Shown: piece by piece, positions 33,231 through 42,409 of the stretch
How the letters are laid out: each line of letters starts with the position of its first letter
How positions within the stretch are numbered: the first letter of the stretch is position 1
Assembly: GCA_005790605.1 (NCBI GenBank)
Contig: SXUI01000051.1
Location: 62,001 to 126,000, forward strand
Length of the DNA stretch: 64,000 nucleotides
Source: Planctomycetia bacterium
Lineage (GTDB): Bacteria; Planctomycetota; Phycisphaerae; Phycisphaerales; SM1A02
Direction of reading: 5' to 3'
Notes under the pieces: model-generated
Database searches by the model: none
Told to the model about the DNA's origin: nothing
The model's input: only the letters and a program-made list of their open reading frames with translations
Made by a program: the position numbers and the translations under genes

Positions 33231-34412
33231 GTGGAACGAATGACGAACGCCGTAGACCCAACCTTGCAAGGACTTGTCGCTCGTCGCGCGCGCAAGTCCT
33301 GGATCGCAGTGTTTGTGAGCGCGCTCGTTGCGATTTCGCTCGCAACCCATTGGCCCAATGTGCATGTGGGCGATCCCACGCGACCGCCTGACAAGATCAT
33401 TCATTTCATCGCGTTCGGTGGACTCACCGCGCTGCTCTGGCAAATCGGATGGATCAAGTCGCGCATCGCTCTCGCGGCAACCTCGCTTGCCATTGCCGTC
33501 GCGGACGAGTTGACGCAGTCCATGGGTATCGAGGGCAGGCAGTCGAGCATCGAGGATGTGATTGCTGGTGGGCTCGGCATCTTCGTTGTCGTGCTGGGGA
33601 TCTGGGCGTTTGCGCCGGTTGGTGGTCCGGCCGCGATGCTGCGGCAACAGCGGCGGAGAATTGCTGAGCAATTCGTGTTCTCACGATTGGGACCTTGGCT
33701 CTCGCTTCTCGCTGCTTCGCTGTTTGGGATTGTGGTCATGCTCCCACTGTCGATTCTCATCGACAGTCGATTCCCTCGACCAAATCCTCTGCAGGCCGCG
33801 CTTGTGGGCGCAGTCCTCGGCGTGTTGCTCTCTTCTCTGATCATGCTCGAGGCGCTCGTCCGGCGAACACTACAAGCGACTGCGCACCGTCCGCGTTGCA
33901 CCTCGTGCGGCGCGGAAGCGCTCGATGGGATTTCTTGCACTCGATGTGGCGCGCAGACAGATCGTCACCTCTTTATCGCGTGGCCAGATGTCGGAGGAGG
34001 CGAGTTTCTCCGACTCGCCGCGCGCCCACTCGCTCTCGCCGTTGGCATCGTGATCGCGGTGACGGCGGTGGTGTTGAGTATCGGCGCGCTTCGATTGACT
34101 TTTCCGCTCGCGGGACAGATGGACGCGCTCATTCAAGGCCGAGCGTATGGAATGACAAGCGTGCTCGACCTTACGCTTGTGGCCTCTGCCGCCGCGGTCG
34201 CCGTGCGGTCGTTCCGGACACGGAGTGCGCGCCGAGCCGATGCGGCGAGTGAGCGTTGCATCGAGTGTGGGTATGACCTCTCTCAGACACCCACGGCGGT
34301 TGAGGGGTACATGGGGCGGGACGCTGCCGGGGTCGCGCGTCCTTGCCAAATCGGACGCTGCGGCGAGTGCGGTGCGTCCTTTCTTCGAGAGATCGAGCAG
34401 GGTGCAGGGTGA
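33231..34412 (+). CDS. VanZ-like membrane protein with two zinc-ribbon segments
   Basis: 393 aa. Residues 20-130 or so match the VanZ-like domain (PDKIIHFIAFGGLTALLW, ADELTQ, SSIEDVIAGGLGI; four helices). Two further helices precede a zinc-ribbon motif, CTSCGAEALDGISCTRCG. Two more helices follow, and then a second Cys set, CIECGYDL ... CGECGAS. The combination of a VanZ-type membrane core with paired zinc ribbons is unfamiliar to me, though double-Cys ribbons on membrane proteins are common in planctomycetes. The start is GTG 33231 or ATG 33240. It follows parA by 24 bp. Confidence 0.82.
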   Translation: MERMTNAVDPTLQGLVARRARKSWIAVFVSALVAISLATHWPNVHVGDPTRPPDKIIHFIAFGGLTALLWQIGWIKSRIALAATSLAIAVADELTQSMGIEGRQSSIEDVIAGGLGIFVVVLGIWAFAPVGGPAAMLRQQRRRIAEQFVFSRLGPWLSLLAASLFGIVVMLPLSILIDSRFPRPNPLQAALVGAVLGVLLSSLIMLEALVRRTLQATAHRPRCTSCGAEALDGISCTRCGAQTDRHLFIAWPDVGGGEFLRLAARPLALAVGIVIAVTAVVLSIGALRLTFPLAGQMDALIQGRAYGMTSVLDLTLVASAAAVAVRSFRTRSARRADAASERCIECGYDLSQTPTAVEGYMGRDAAGVARPCQIGRCGECGASFLREIEQGAG

Positions 34413-34467
34413 CGGCCGGGGCGGTCGCTTCGGTCGCCAAGCGCGCTGGCGTTAGCATGGTTCTTCG

Positions 34468-34884
34468 ATGCGCCTCGTAGCACTTCTTACTCTCGGTCTC
34501 GCGCTGGCAAGCGGCTGTTCCACGGACCATCGGATCCTGGAGTCGGATGTCTATCTTCCGGAAGGCATGACGACGATTCGTTCTTCCAACATTCGGCGCG
34601 CTGACGGATCGTTGGTGGGAGGTGACTTTCTTCTTGCGGGACGAGTGAATGACGCGGAAGCGTCCATGGATGACCTTGTCGATGAGTACCGATCGAACGG
34701 GTGGTTTCTCAAGCGGGAGATCCCTGGCCTCGACTTCTCTCGCGCGGATCTCGTGAAGGGCGACCGGACGGTCACGGTTGAGCTCGTTCGTCGTCGATTG
34801 GATCCAGCGAACTCAACCGGAACGATCGTCGTGGCGAGCCCGTCGAAGTCAGCGGCATCTGCAGTCGAAACGCCGATGAAGTGA
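34468..34884 (+). CDS. Small lipoprotein, function unknown
   Basis: 138 aa with a lipobox (LALASGC; Cys at about 17). The mature part is a compact alpha/beta domain (DVYLPEGMTTIRSSNIRR, DLVDEYRSNGWFLKRE, DRTVTVELVRRR). This looks like the many small planctomycete lipoproteins with a ferredoxin-like fold, but I cannot name the family. TAGCAT lies 9 nt before the ATG. It is followed 36 bp later by murJ. Confidence 0.78.
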   Translation: MRLVALLTLGLALASGCSTDHRILESDVYLPEGMTTIRSSNIRRADGSLVGGDFLLAGRVNDAEASMDDLVDEYRSNGWFLKREIPGLDFSRADLVKGDRTVTVELVRRRLDPANSTGTIVVASPSKSAASAVETPMK

Positions 34885-34920
34885 CCCAATGTCACTCTGT
34901 CGTCAATCCACGGAAGATGC

Positions 34921-36555
34921 GTGATGCCCAAATCATTTGAGTATCACGCGCGAATCGTGGGCGCATTGACTTTCGTCAGTCGAGTCTCTGGATTCGCACG
35001 AGAGGCAGTCTTCTCGCGCGTGTTCGGATTGGGTCCCATCATGGATGCGTTTTCGTTCGCCTTCATGATGCCGAACTTGTTCCGGCGACTCTTCGGTGAG
35101 GGCGCACTGAGCGCGGCGTTTCTTCCGCGCTTTGTGAAACTTGATGCGGAGGATCCGGAGTCTGCGCGCCGGTTCGGCGCACTGATGCTCGCGGTAAGCG
35201 GGGCGGCGTTCTTCGCGGTCCTTGCGATCATCGAAATCGTGCTTCTTGTGCTTTGGTGGAACGCGCCCGACTACGCAGTGGTCTTTCACCCGCCCGCGCG
35301 GTTTGGCGGCGCACTGCTTCCCTCGTTCTCCGTCCACTCCGCGGCGCTGGGCTACGAGCTCGCGATGATCATGATGCCGTACATGCCGCTCGTGTGCCTC
35401 GTGGCACTTTCGGGCGCGGTGCTTCAATCGAAGGAGCGATTCGTCGTCACGGCGGCAGCACCGATCATTCTCAACATCGCATTCGTCGCCGCAGCCCTCG
35501 CGGGATTTCCGTTGCTCGGCGACGATGTCGGTCGGCGCTCGCACATTCTGCTCGTCGCCGCGAGCGTCCTTGTCGCTGGACTCCTGCAGCTCGCGTGGAC
35601 GCTCTCTGCACTCCGAAAGGTCGGGCTTGTACTCGAACCGCGCCATCCTGTCGCATGGGAACATGTGAAGCGAACGCTCGCGGAGAGTTTGCCGGTCATG
35701 CTCGGCATGGGTGTCTTACAAGTCAACACATTTATCGATGGCCTCATTGCAAGTTGGCCCACGCTCGTTGGGCCGACCATCTTCGGTTTCGAGTATCCGC
35801 TGAAGCCAGGCGCGATGGCGGCATTCGCAAGCGCGCAGCGGCTGTATGAATTCCCGCTCGCAATCTTCGGGCTCTCGATTGCAACGGCGATTTACCCGAT
35901 GCTCGCTCGTGAATCGAAAAATCTCGACACCTTTGCCTCGACGGTTCGAGACGGAATCCAACGAGCATGGTTCATCGGTCTGCCCGCGAGCGTCGGTTTG
36001 GTTCTCGTTGCCGAACCCGCGTGTGGCGTCGCGTTCCAGGGCAGCGAGTTCACTTATGAAGACACGCAGCGAGTTGCTGTGATTCTCCGCGGATTTGCGT
36101 TCGCAATCTGGTCGTACTCAATCGTGCACATCGTGACACGCGCGTTCTACGCGCTCGAGGATCGCCGAACTCCACTTCGTGTGGCGTACTGCATGATCGG
36201 CTTGAACTTTGTACTGAATGTCACGCTCATTTTCACGCCACTTCGGGAAGCTGGTCTCGGGTACTCCACAGCTTTTTGTTCGGTGGTTCAATCGATCACG
36301 CTGCTCTGCTTGCTTCGCCGCAGGGTGCCGACTCTGTTGCAAGGAGCACTCATTGCGGCGACCTTGAGGACCGGGGTGGCGACGCTGGTGATGGCGCTCT
36401 GCGTCATCACGACGTCTGCTCTCATCCCCGTCCAAACGGATTGGTCCTCGCTTCTCTTGCGGTTTCTCGCCGAGGCTGGAGTGGGTGCGAGCAGTTTTGC
36501 CGTCTCCATTTACCTCCTTCGGTCCCTGGCATTCAAGCGTCAACCGCGCTCATGA
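34921..36555 (+). CDS. murJ: Lipid II flippase MurJ
   Basis: Moves lipid II across the inner membrane for peptidoglycan synthesis. The 544-aa polytopic protein (about 14 helices) begins with the family signature VSRVSGFAREAVFSRVFG ... DAFSFAFMMPNLFRRLFGEG and carries conserved arginines in the N-terminal lobe. ATG 34924 (MPKSFEYH) and GTG 34921 are equally placed; GGAAG lies just upstream. Many planctomycetes were once thought to lack peptidoglycan, so an intact murJ argues for a normal wall pathway here. Confidence 0.94.
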   Translation: MMPKSFEYHARIVGALTFVSRVSGFAREAVFSRVFGLGPIMDAFSFAFMMPNLFRRLFGEGALSAAFLPRFVKLDAEDPESARRFGALMLAVSGAAFFAVLAIIEIVLLVLWWNAPDYAVVFHPPARFGGALLPSFSVHSAALGYELAMIMMPYMPLVCLVALSGAVLQSKERFVVTAAAPIILNIAFVAAALAGFPLLGDDVGRRSHILLVAASVLVAGLLQLAWTLSALRKVGLVLEPRHPVAWEHVKRTLAESLPVMLGMGVLQVNTFIDGLIASWPTLVGPTIFGFEYPLKPGAMAAFASAQRLYEFPLAIFGLSIATAIYPMLARESKNLDTFASTVRDGIQRAWFIGLPASVGLVLVAEPACGVAFQGSEFTYEDTQRVAVILRGFAFAIWSYSIVHIVTRAFYALEDRRTPLRVAYCMIGLNFVLNVTLIFTPLREAGLGYSTAFCSVVQSITLLCLLRRRVPTLLQGALIAATLRTGVATLVMALCVITTSALIPVQTDWSSLLLRFLAEAGVGASSFAVSIYLLRSLAFKRQPRS

Positions 36556-36583
36556 AAGTAGGTAGCGGGTAAGATCTGCCAAC

Positions 36584-39500
36584 GTGCCTAGTGATGACGT
36601 CTCAGCAAGTGCGGTACGCGAGGAGGAGGGCCGTTCGCAAGAGCGGATCTCGTCCATTGCAGATCAAGGACATCGTCGAGGATTTGGGGTCGCGGTCGGC
36701 TTCACGATGCTTGTCTCGATCGTGGCGTATTGGCAAATGGATCGAATGGAGACCGAGGACGTTGTGCACGAGCTCAATCTGGTTGTTGAGAGCGACGCGA
36801 AGTTCTTTGAGCAACGATTGAATGAGGCCGTTCTGTATGCGGCGATGACCCGCCAACTGTTCGATTCCTCTACCCGAGTGACGCGCGGGGAGTTTGACGA
36901 GTTCGTTGGCGGGTTTCCGCCGTTTGATGGATTGCAAGGATTGAGTTGGAACCCGCGTGTCCTCGCGAGTGACCGAGCGGCGTTTGAGTCTTCGCTTGGA
37001 GAATCATACGGCGCGAGTATGAGCATTCGCGACCGTACCTCGGGCACACTTGCTCGAGCAGCCGATCGAGAGGAGTACTGCCCGGTCGAGTTCATTTTCC
37101 CATTGCAGGGCAATGAGACTGCTGTTGGGTACGACGTCGCTTCTGAGTCGACACGACGAGACGCCATGCTTCGGGCACGCGACTCAGGTGAGACTTCGAT
37201 GACCGCACCGATCACGATCGTGCAGGAGTCGAGGAAGAGCCGCGCCGCGCTCATCTTCGCGCCGTTTTTCGCGGTCGATCACCAGCCTCAAACAGTGGAC
37301 CAGCGGCGGGAGTCATTTCAAGGTTGCGTCGTCGCGGTCATTCGAACCGCACCCATCTTCGACGCAGCTCTCGCGCGAAACCATCGTCTACCGATCGGAG
37401 TTTCCTTTCTCGTGAGGGACGCCGAGATCTCGGGTGACGCCGGCGTTCTTTTTGAGCATGCATCACGCGCAGTCGCATCTCCGCCGAGTTTGAGCCACGT
37501 TCCGGACTCGACCGATCATCAAGTCTCGTTCCGTGTTGCTGGTCGCGTGATTGAGGTCGTGGGATCCCCGAGTCCGCATTTCGCGGCGTTGCACTCGACT
37601 GGGCGACTGGAAGTCCTTCTGCTTGCGCTCCTCGGATTGAATCTGCTGGTGTTTGAGTTTTCGAGGCGTGCGAGTCGGGCAGCTCGCCAAGCCCAAAGAC
37701 AGGCGGACGACTTACTAAGCGCACAGACCGCGCAGCGTGTGACTGCCGAGGAAGCGAACGCCGGGAAGTCCCGGTTTCTCGCGATTGTGAGCCACGAGAT
37801 TCGAACGCCGATGAATGGCGTCATTGGCCTCGTCGACGTGCTCCTCGAGACGAGCTTGAAACCAAATCAACTGGCGATGATGAAGACGATTTCAGCGAGC
37901 GCGCGCTCGTTGCTGGCGATGCTCAATGAGATCCTCGATTTTTCGAAGATTGAATCGGGGAAGCTCGAACTCAACCTTAGAGACATCAATCTTGAAGAAG
38001 CGATCGTCACGCCGTGCGTGATGCTCGATTCAATGGCGAGGGGGAAGCGTGTCTATTGCACTGTCTTCGTCGATCCCGAACTCCCTCGAGAGGTTGTGAG
38101 CGATGCGGGTCGGCTGCAACAGATTCTCGTCAATCTTCTGGGTAACGCGATCAAGTTTTCAAGCGGTCTTAGTCGCGAAGGCGCGATCTCCGTGCGCGCC
38201 GTTTTGGGAGCTGGATCGAATTCTGGAACTATTGACGCAACACAGCGGTGGCTTGAGGTGTCGGTCCGCGACAATGGGGTGGGCATGAGTGAGGAAACGC
38301 TGTCTCGGCTGTTCCGGCCCTTTGAACAAGAGAACGCGCTGACATCCGAGCGATTCGGCGGTACCGGTCTCGGGCTCGCGATTAGCCAGCAACTTGCCCG
38401 CCTCATGGGTGGAGAGATTCAGGTGGAGAGTCAACTCGGGACGGGGTCGAAGTTCACCTTCCGCGTACCACTCCGGTCTACGACGAAAGCCTTTGGACTC
38501 GATCAGGCAGAAGTACGAATCCTGGATGGGATCAAGTGTCAAGTTGGCGGAGAGGACGTCGAGCACACCCAAGACATCGCGAAGTATCTCGCGCATGCGG
38601 GCGCTTTCGTGGAACTTGTTCCTGGTGTACCGATCGGCGACCTACGCGCAGAAGCGCAGGGGCTTGATCCGAGCATCGATGGAGTTCCCGTCACAATAGA
38701 CCGCGCAGTCTGTATCACACTTCTGAGTGAGGCACCGGGTGGAGGGAAGTGCTTGGTCTTGACGCGCGGCGTACGGCGGGGAATGCGTTCCCTGAGCGCG
38801 GACGTCATGGCGCTCGATGGAGACGTCGCTACGCGAGGGGCCATCGTAGATGCGGTGGCGCGCCTCGCGAATCGGCGAGCAGCAGAGCCAGTGGTCGCAC
38901 GTGAGAGTTCCGAACCGCCGGAGTTGCCTGCCCCAGCCGGCGCGCGTGAAGAGCAGCGGAAGCTCGGTCGGTTGATTCTCGTCGCGGAGGACAACGAGAC
39001 GAATCAAGAAGTCATTCGGTTGCAGCTCGAGGTTCTGGGATATTCCGCAGACATTGTCTCGAATGGCGCATTGGCACTGGAGCGTTGGCGCGTGAGCGAA
39101 TATGCGCTTGTCTTGGCGGATGTGCAGATGCCTCGTTTGGATGGGCATGGCCTGACAAGAGCGATTCGAACTGAAGAGGGAAGGAATGGATCTCGCCACA
39201 CGCCGATCATCATCGTGACAGCGAACTTGTTGAAAGAGGAGCAGGAGCGTTGCCTTGCGTCTGGTGCAGACGACTTCCTGGGAAAGCCAGTGCTGCTCGA
39301 TGCGCTTCGCGAGAAGTTGAGAATGTGGCTACCCGTTTCGCCGCGTGCGCGCGACGGCGAGACAGACCGAACCTCGGAGCAGGCCGTGATTGTGCCTGAT
39401 GACGCGGGATGCAGCGACGTCGTTGACCTGTCTTCGCTGAGGAATTCTGTAGGTGATGCGCATGGCGCGTTGTCGGAGCTTCTCGCCATTTTCTGCGCCA

Positions 39501-39751
39501 GGTCGATTGCTCTTTCAAACGAGATTCGTCTCGCGGTGATGGAGGAACGAATGGCAGATGCGCGCATGCTTGCGCACAAACTGAAGGGATCAGCCGGGAG
39601 CTTTGGAGCCCATAAGCTGATGGCGCTTTGTGTCGCTCTCGAATGCTGTGATGCAACGAGCGAGCGAGGTGTCGCAAGCGGGATAGCTGAGCAGATCAGC
39701 AGTGAGGCGGTTCGCGTGGAGGAGTTTCTTCAACGGCAGACTCGAGGTTGA
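36584..39751 (+). CDS. CHASE-domain hybrid histidine kinase with receiver and Hpt domains
   Basis: 1055 aa from a GTG start. The order is TM1 (about 34-52), an extracytoplasmic CHASE domain (about 75-270), TM2 (about 343-360), HisKA with [10 protein letters not shown] (His404), HATPase ([27 protein letters not shown]), a degenerate receiver-like segment lacking a phosphorylatable Asp (about 640-770), a full receiver ([12 protein letters not shown]; Asp846 in [11 protein letters not shown]) and an Hpt domain (His998 in AHKLKGSAG). CHASE domains sense small extracellular ligands such as cytokinin-type molecules. It is a complete phosphorelay on one chain; no partner regulator is adjacent. It follows murJ by 28 bp. 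Confidence 0.92.
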   Translation: MPSDDVSASAVREEEGRSQERISSIADQGHRRGFGVAVGFTMLVSIVAYWQMDRMETEDVVHELNLVVESDAKFFEQRLNEAVLYAAMTRQLFDSSTRVTRGEFDEFVGGFPPFDGLQGLSWNPRVLASDRAAFESSLGESYGASMSIRDRTSGTLARAADREEYCPVEFIFPLQGNETAVGYDVASESTRRDAMLRARDSGETSMTAPITIVQESRKSRAALIFAPFFAVDHQPQTVDQRRESFQGCVVAVIRTAPIFDAALARNHRLPIGVSFLVRDAEISGDAGVLFEHASRAVASPPSLSHVPDSTDHQVSFRVAGRVIEVVGSPSPHFAALHSTGRLEVLLLALLGLNLLVFEFSRRASRAARQAQRQADDLLSAQTAQRVTAEEANAGKSRFLAIVSHEIRTPMNGVIGLVDVLLETSLKPNQLAMMKTISASARSLLAMLNEILDFSKIESGKLELNLRDINLEEAIVTPCVMLDSMARGKRVYCTVFVDPELPREVVSDAGRLQQILVNLLGNAIKFSSGLSREGAISVRAVLGAGSNSGTIDATQRWLEVSVRDNGVGMSEETLSRLFRPFEQENALTSERFGGTGLGLAISQQLARLMGGEIQVESQLGTGSKFTFRVPLRSTTKAFGLDQAEVRILDGIKCQVGGEDVEHTQDIAKYLAHAGAFVELVPGVPIGDLRAEAQGLDPSIDGVPVTIDRAVCITLLSEAPGGGKCLVLTRGVRRGMRSLSADVMALDGDVATRGAIVDAVARLANRRAAEPVVARESSEPPELPAPAGAREEQRKLGRLILVAEDNETNQEVIRLQLEVLGYSADIVSNGALALERWRVSEYALVLADVQMPRLDGHGLTRAIRTEEGRNGSRHTPIIIVTANLLKEEQERCLASGADDFLGKPVLLDALREKLRMWLPVSPRARDGETDRTSEQAVIVPDDAGCSDVVDLSSLRNSVGDAHGALSELLAIFCARSIALSNEIRLAVMEERMADARMLAHKLKGSAGSFGAHKLMALCVALECCDATSERGVASGIAEQISSEAVRVEEFLQRQTRG

Positions 39752-39915
39752 GTCGACGACGATGAGTTCGGCGCTTCGTGCAGCGCTCTCATCAGGTCGT
39801 GCGGGGAGCCGCATAATCAAACTCTTCCGCACAGTTGCACCCTGCGTTCATGGCTATATCAGTGATGCGCTGCTCCATGCGGCAGGAAGTGCCGATCTCG
39901 CTTCTTGGAGAACTC

Positions 39916-41883
39916 ATGGACGCGGTCCCTCAAAGCGGAAAATTGCATCGCCCGGCAGCTGCACGCACGGATGTGCTCGCACTCATTGATGAAATGGAGC
40001 GATCAGTCTCGACCCTCCGTGCGGTGCAGGACGCGCTTGACGAAGAACGGTCGAGTGCCGCAACCCTCGCAGATGAGCGGGACGATTTGCTTGAGCAGAG
40101 CCTCGCAGCTCAAGCGCGCATCGCGCATCTTGGATGCGAGAGAGAAGAGTTTCGAAGGGCGATGGAGCAAGCACAGTCGGAGGTGAAGTCACTCAAGGCT
40201 TCAGCGATCGACGCTGCGTCCGTGAATGCGCAGTGGGAGGCAGAGTGCGCTTCGCGTTCGGCGCTGTGCAGCGCTGCGGAGCAGAGTCTCGAAGCCTTGC
40301 GCGCTGAGTTTGCGCAGAAGCAATCAGAGGCTAGTCAAGCGCGCGCGGAGTGCGATTCGCTGCGTGCTTCGTTGGATAGCCTCGCGATCGCTGGTGGCGC
40401 AAGTGACGAGGCAAGTGCGTCACTGCAGTCGTTGCTCGACCAAAGAGAAAACTCGTTGAGCGAGGTCCGTGCCTCGCTTGCGGCCGCGGAGGCGCTCGCG
40501 ACAGAACTTGAAACGCGCGTGGCGACGGCCAAACGCGAAACGGAATCTCGCGCGCGTGAATCCGAAACGGCCCAAGCAAACTTGCGGCTCGCGACTGATC
40601 GCCTCGGCGTGCTCGCGAAGCACACGGTCGAGCAGGCGCGCAAGATCGCGGAACTGCAGGGGCAACTCGCAGCATCGAACTGCTCTGATGCAGCGACCGA
40701 TGACTCGGCATGGGCCGCTGAGCGAACAGCGCTTGAGGCACGGATTGCCGCTGCGAATGACGAACTTCGTATGCAGCGCGAAGTCCAAGCTCAATGGGAG
40801 GCGAATGCCGCGAGTAGCGGTCAGCCAAGCGAAGCGGTAGCGCCCGCGGCGCAGGAACTCGCCGCGCTGCGTCGAGACTTGGAGCGGCGTGCAGCATTCC
40901 TCGATCACCGTCGCGAGACCCTGCGAAAGTACCGCGCGGCAGTTGGCGCGCGCCGTGCTGAGTGGGGCGCACGGGAAACAGAGATTGCTCGAGCAGTTGA
41001 GCGGAAGATCAATGAAGTGCGTGAAGAGGCGCGTGCGGATGCGAAGCGCGATGCTGAGCAGCGCGTGCGTGAAGCGGTTGCGGAACTCCAGCGCGGTTCT
41101 GGCGTGCCGTCGGTGACGATGGAAGAGTTTCAGCGCAGGGTTCGTGAGGAAGAGGAGCGGCAGGAACGCGAGCGGCTTGAACTCTCCGAGAATCGCCGGT
41201 TGCTTTCAGAGAGCGAGCATGAACTCTCGCGCAGATACAGCACAACGCGCGGCGGGACGGTGCTCGCACTTTCATGCGTTGGCATCGCGCTGTGTGCGTG
41301 GTGCGCATGGTGGCTCTCCGGTGAACTCGCGCCCAAGACGGCGATCGCGAGCCTCGATCTCGCTGTCACAAGCCGGTCTGGCGATGTGAACGCGCGAGAG
41401 GAAGCGGATCCAGCACCGATTCTTGCGTTCATGCAGCAGGCGCCCAAGGACCCGACGTTTCACTCGACGGTGGCCGCTCGTCTCCAGGATCGCGGGTTCA
41501 CCAATGCCGAGGCGATTGCGGAGATGAAGGTGCTCCCCGAGCGGCTCAAGATCGACTCCTCAAACGGAGCGTTTGTGCATCTGACCTATGTAGGCGATGC
41601 ACGGTCGCGCATGGTGCTCGACACAGCGACCACCACACTTGTGCAAGAAGTGAACAAGGCCCCAGAGCGCAAGCAGGATTGCCTGCGCGTGTCGATTGCC
41701 GGCCTTCGACAAGATTCTGGTCGAGTGGTCTTTAGCGAAGGTCGCGCCATGCCAGATCCAGACCGCACATTTCGCGCTGCTGGAATTTTCGGAGCCGGAT
41801 TTGCGATCGCGTTGTGTCTTGGGTTCGGAGGATGGGCTTTCGCACGGCGCGCTCCCAAGATGATGGAAGCGCTTGATGACTGA
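39916..41883 (+). CDS. Coiled-coil membrane protein with Wzz-like membrane topology
   Basis: About 655 aa from ATG 39916, which has GGAG 5 nt upstream. Residues 15-440 or so are a long Ala/Glu/Arg/Gln-rich coiled coil. TM1 (VLALSCVGIALCAWCAWWL, about 440-460) is followed by an extracytoplasmic region of about 150 residues. TM2 lies close to the C-terminus (IFGAGFAIALCLGFGGWAFA). Two helices enclosing a periplasmic domain recall Wzz/tyrosine-kinase chain-length regulators, but the large cytoplasmic coiled coil is on the wrong side for that family. Function unknown. It could link envelope and cytoplasm. Confidence 0.75.
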   Translation: MDAVPQSGKLHRPAAARTDVLALIDEMERSVSTLRAVQDALDEERSSAATLADERDDLLEQSLAAQARIAHLGCEREEFRRAMEQAQSEVKSLKASAIDAASVNAQWEAECASRSALCSAAEQSLEALRAEFAQKQSEASQARAECDSLRASLDSLAIAGGASDEASASLQSLLDQRENSLSEVRASLAAAEALATELETRVATAKRETESRARESETAQANLRLATDRLGVLAKHTVEQARKIAELQGQLAASNCSDAATDDSAWAAERTALEARIAAANDELRMQREVQAQWEANAASSGQPSEAVAPAAQELAALRRDLERRAAFLDHRRETLRKYRAAVGARRAEWGARETEIARAVERKINEVREEARADAKRDAEQRVREAVAELQRGSGVPSVTMEEFQRRVREEEERQERERLELSENRRLLSESEHELSRRYSTTRGGTVLALSCVGIALCAWCAWWLSGELAPKTAIASLDLAVTSRSGDVNAREEADPAPILAFMQQAPKDPTFHSTVAARLQDRGFTNAEAIAEMKVLPERLKIDSSNGAFVHLTYVGDARSRMVLDTATTTLVQEVNKAPERKQDCLRVSIAGLRQDSGRVVFSEGRAMPDPDRTFRAAGIFGAGFAIALCLGFGGWAFARRAPKMMEALDD

Positions 41884-41985
41884 TTTGATCGGCGAATGAC
41901 GCCTTCTGTGGCGCATTCTTGAAGGATTCCTCCTTCCTCGATGAAGTGACTGCCAGTATCCGCCGACAAATGAAAGGAATACACG

Positions 41986-42270
41986 GTGCACCCACGGATG
42001 GGTGTGGCCGGAAAGGGCGTTTTACCCATGCACGGACCAGCACGGCTTAGGCTCGTAGGAATCACTGGCGCGCAAGCGACAGAGTCGACTCCGCAGCCGC
42101 TTCCCTTTCCGGTGTGTATTCGCGATTTGCCCATTCACTCTCGCGCTGCATCAGACGATGCGCTCGCTGCAATGGAAGCAGTGAGTCGAAAGATGAATGA
42201 CCTCGCTCGCGCGCTCGGATGCACGCGGACGAGTGACCACGATGACGGCGGACGGCCTAGCGCAGCGTGA
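41986..42270 (+). CDS. Small hypothetical protein
   Basis: 94 aa from GTG 41986 (AAAGGA 8 nt upstream) or about 80 from ATG 42028. The second half (SRAASDDALAAMEAVSRKMN) looks like a real amphipathic helix, and the codon choice matches neighbouring genes. It has no signal peptide and no known motif. It could be a small regulatory or structural protein, or a spurious frame. It is followed by a strong terminator. Confidence 0.45.
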   Translation: MHPRMGVAGKGVLPMHGPARLRLVGITGAQATESTPQPLPFPVCIRDLPIHSRAASDDALAAMEAVSRKMNDLARALGCTRTSDHDDGGRPSAA

Positions 42271-42317
42271 TTGTTGCCTTGACCGTCCGCCACAGGAATG
42301 TGAGGAGAAGAGTCGTC

Positions 42318-42334
42318 GCTCTCGCTTCGAGAGC
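42318..42334 (+). other. Short hairpin of unknown role
   Basis: GCTCTCG and CGAGAGC form a 7-bp stem with a 3-nt loop, 48 bp after the small gene and 20 bp before the strong terminator. It could be part of a 3' UTR or of a small RNA. Confidence 0.3.
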
Positions 42335-42353
42335 AGCGCGACGGGCGAAAAGA

Positions 42354-42387
42354 GACATGAGCCGCCGAGATTTCGGCGGCTCATGTC
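42354..42387. terminator. Bidirectional rho-independent terminator
   Basis: GACATGAGCCGCCGA and TCGGCGGCTCATGTC form a perfect 15-bp stem with a GATT loop. GTTTTG follows on the plus strand and TCTCTTTTCG on the minus strand. It sits between the convergent 94-residue gene and the M16 peptidase gene and should end both transcripts. Confidence 0.9.
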
Positions 42388-42409
42388 GTTTTGACGAGAT
42401 CAGGCTTGC

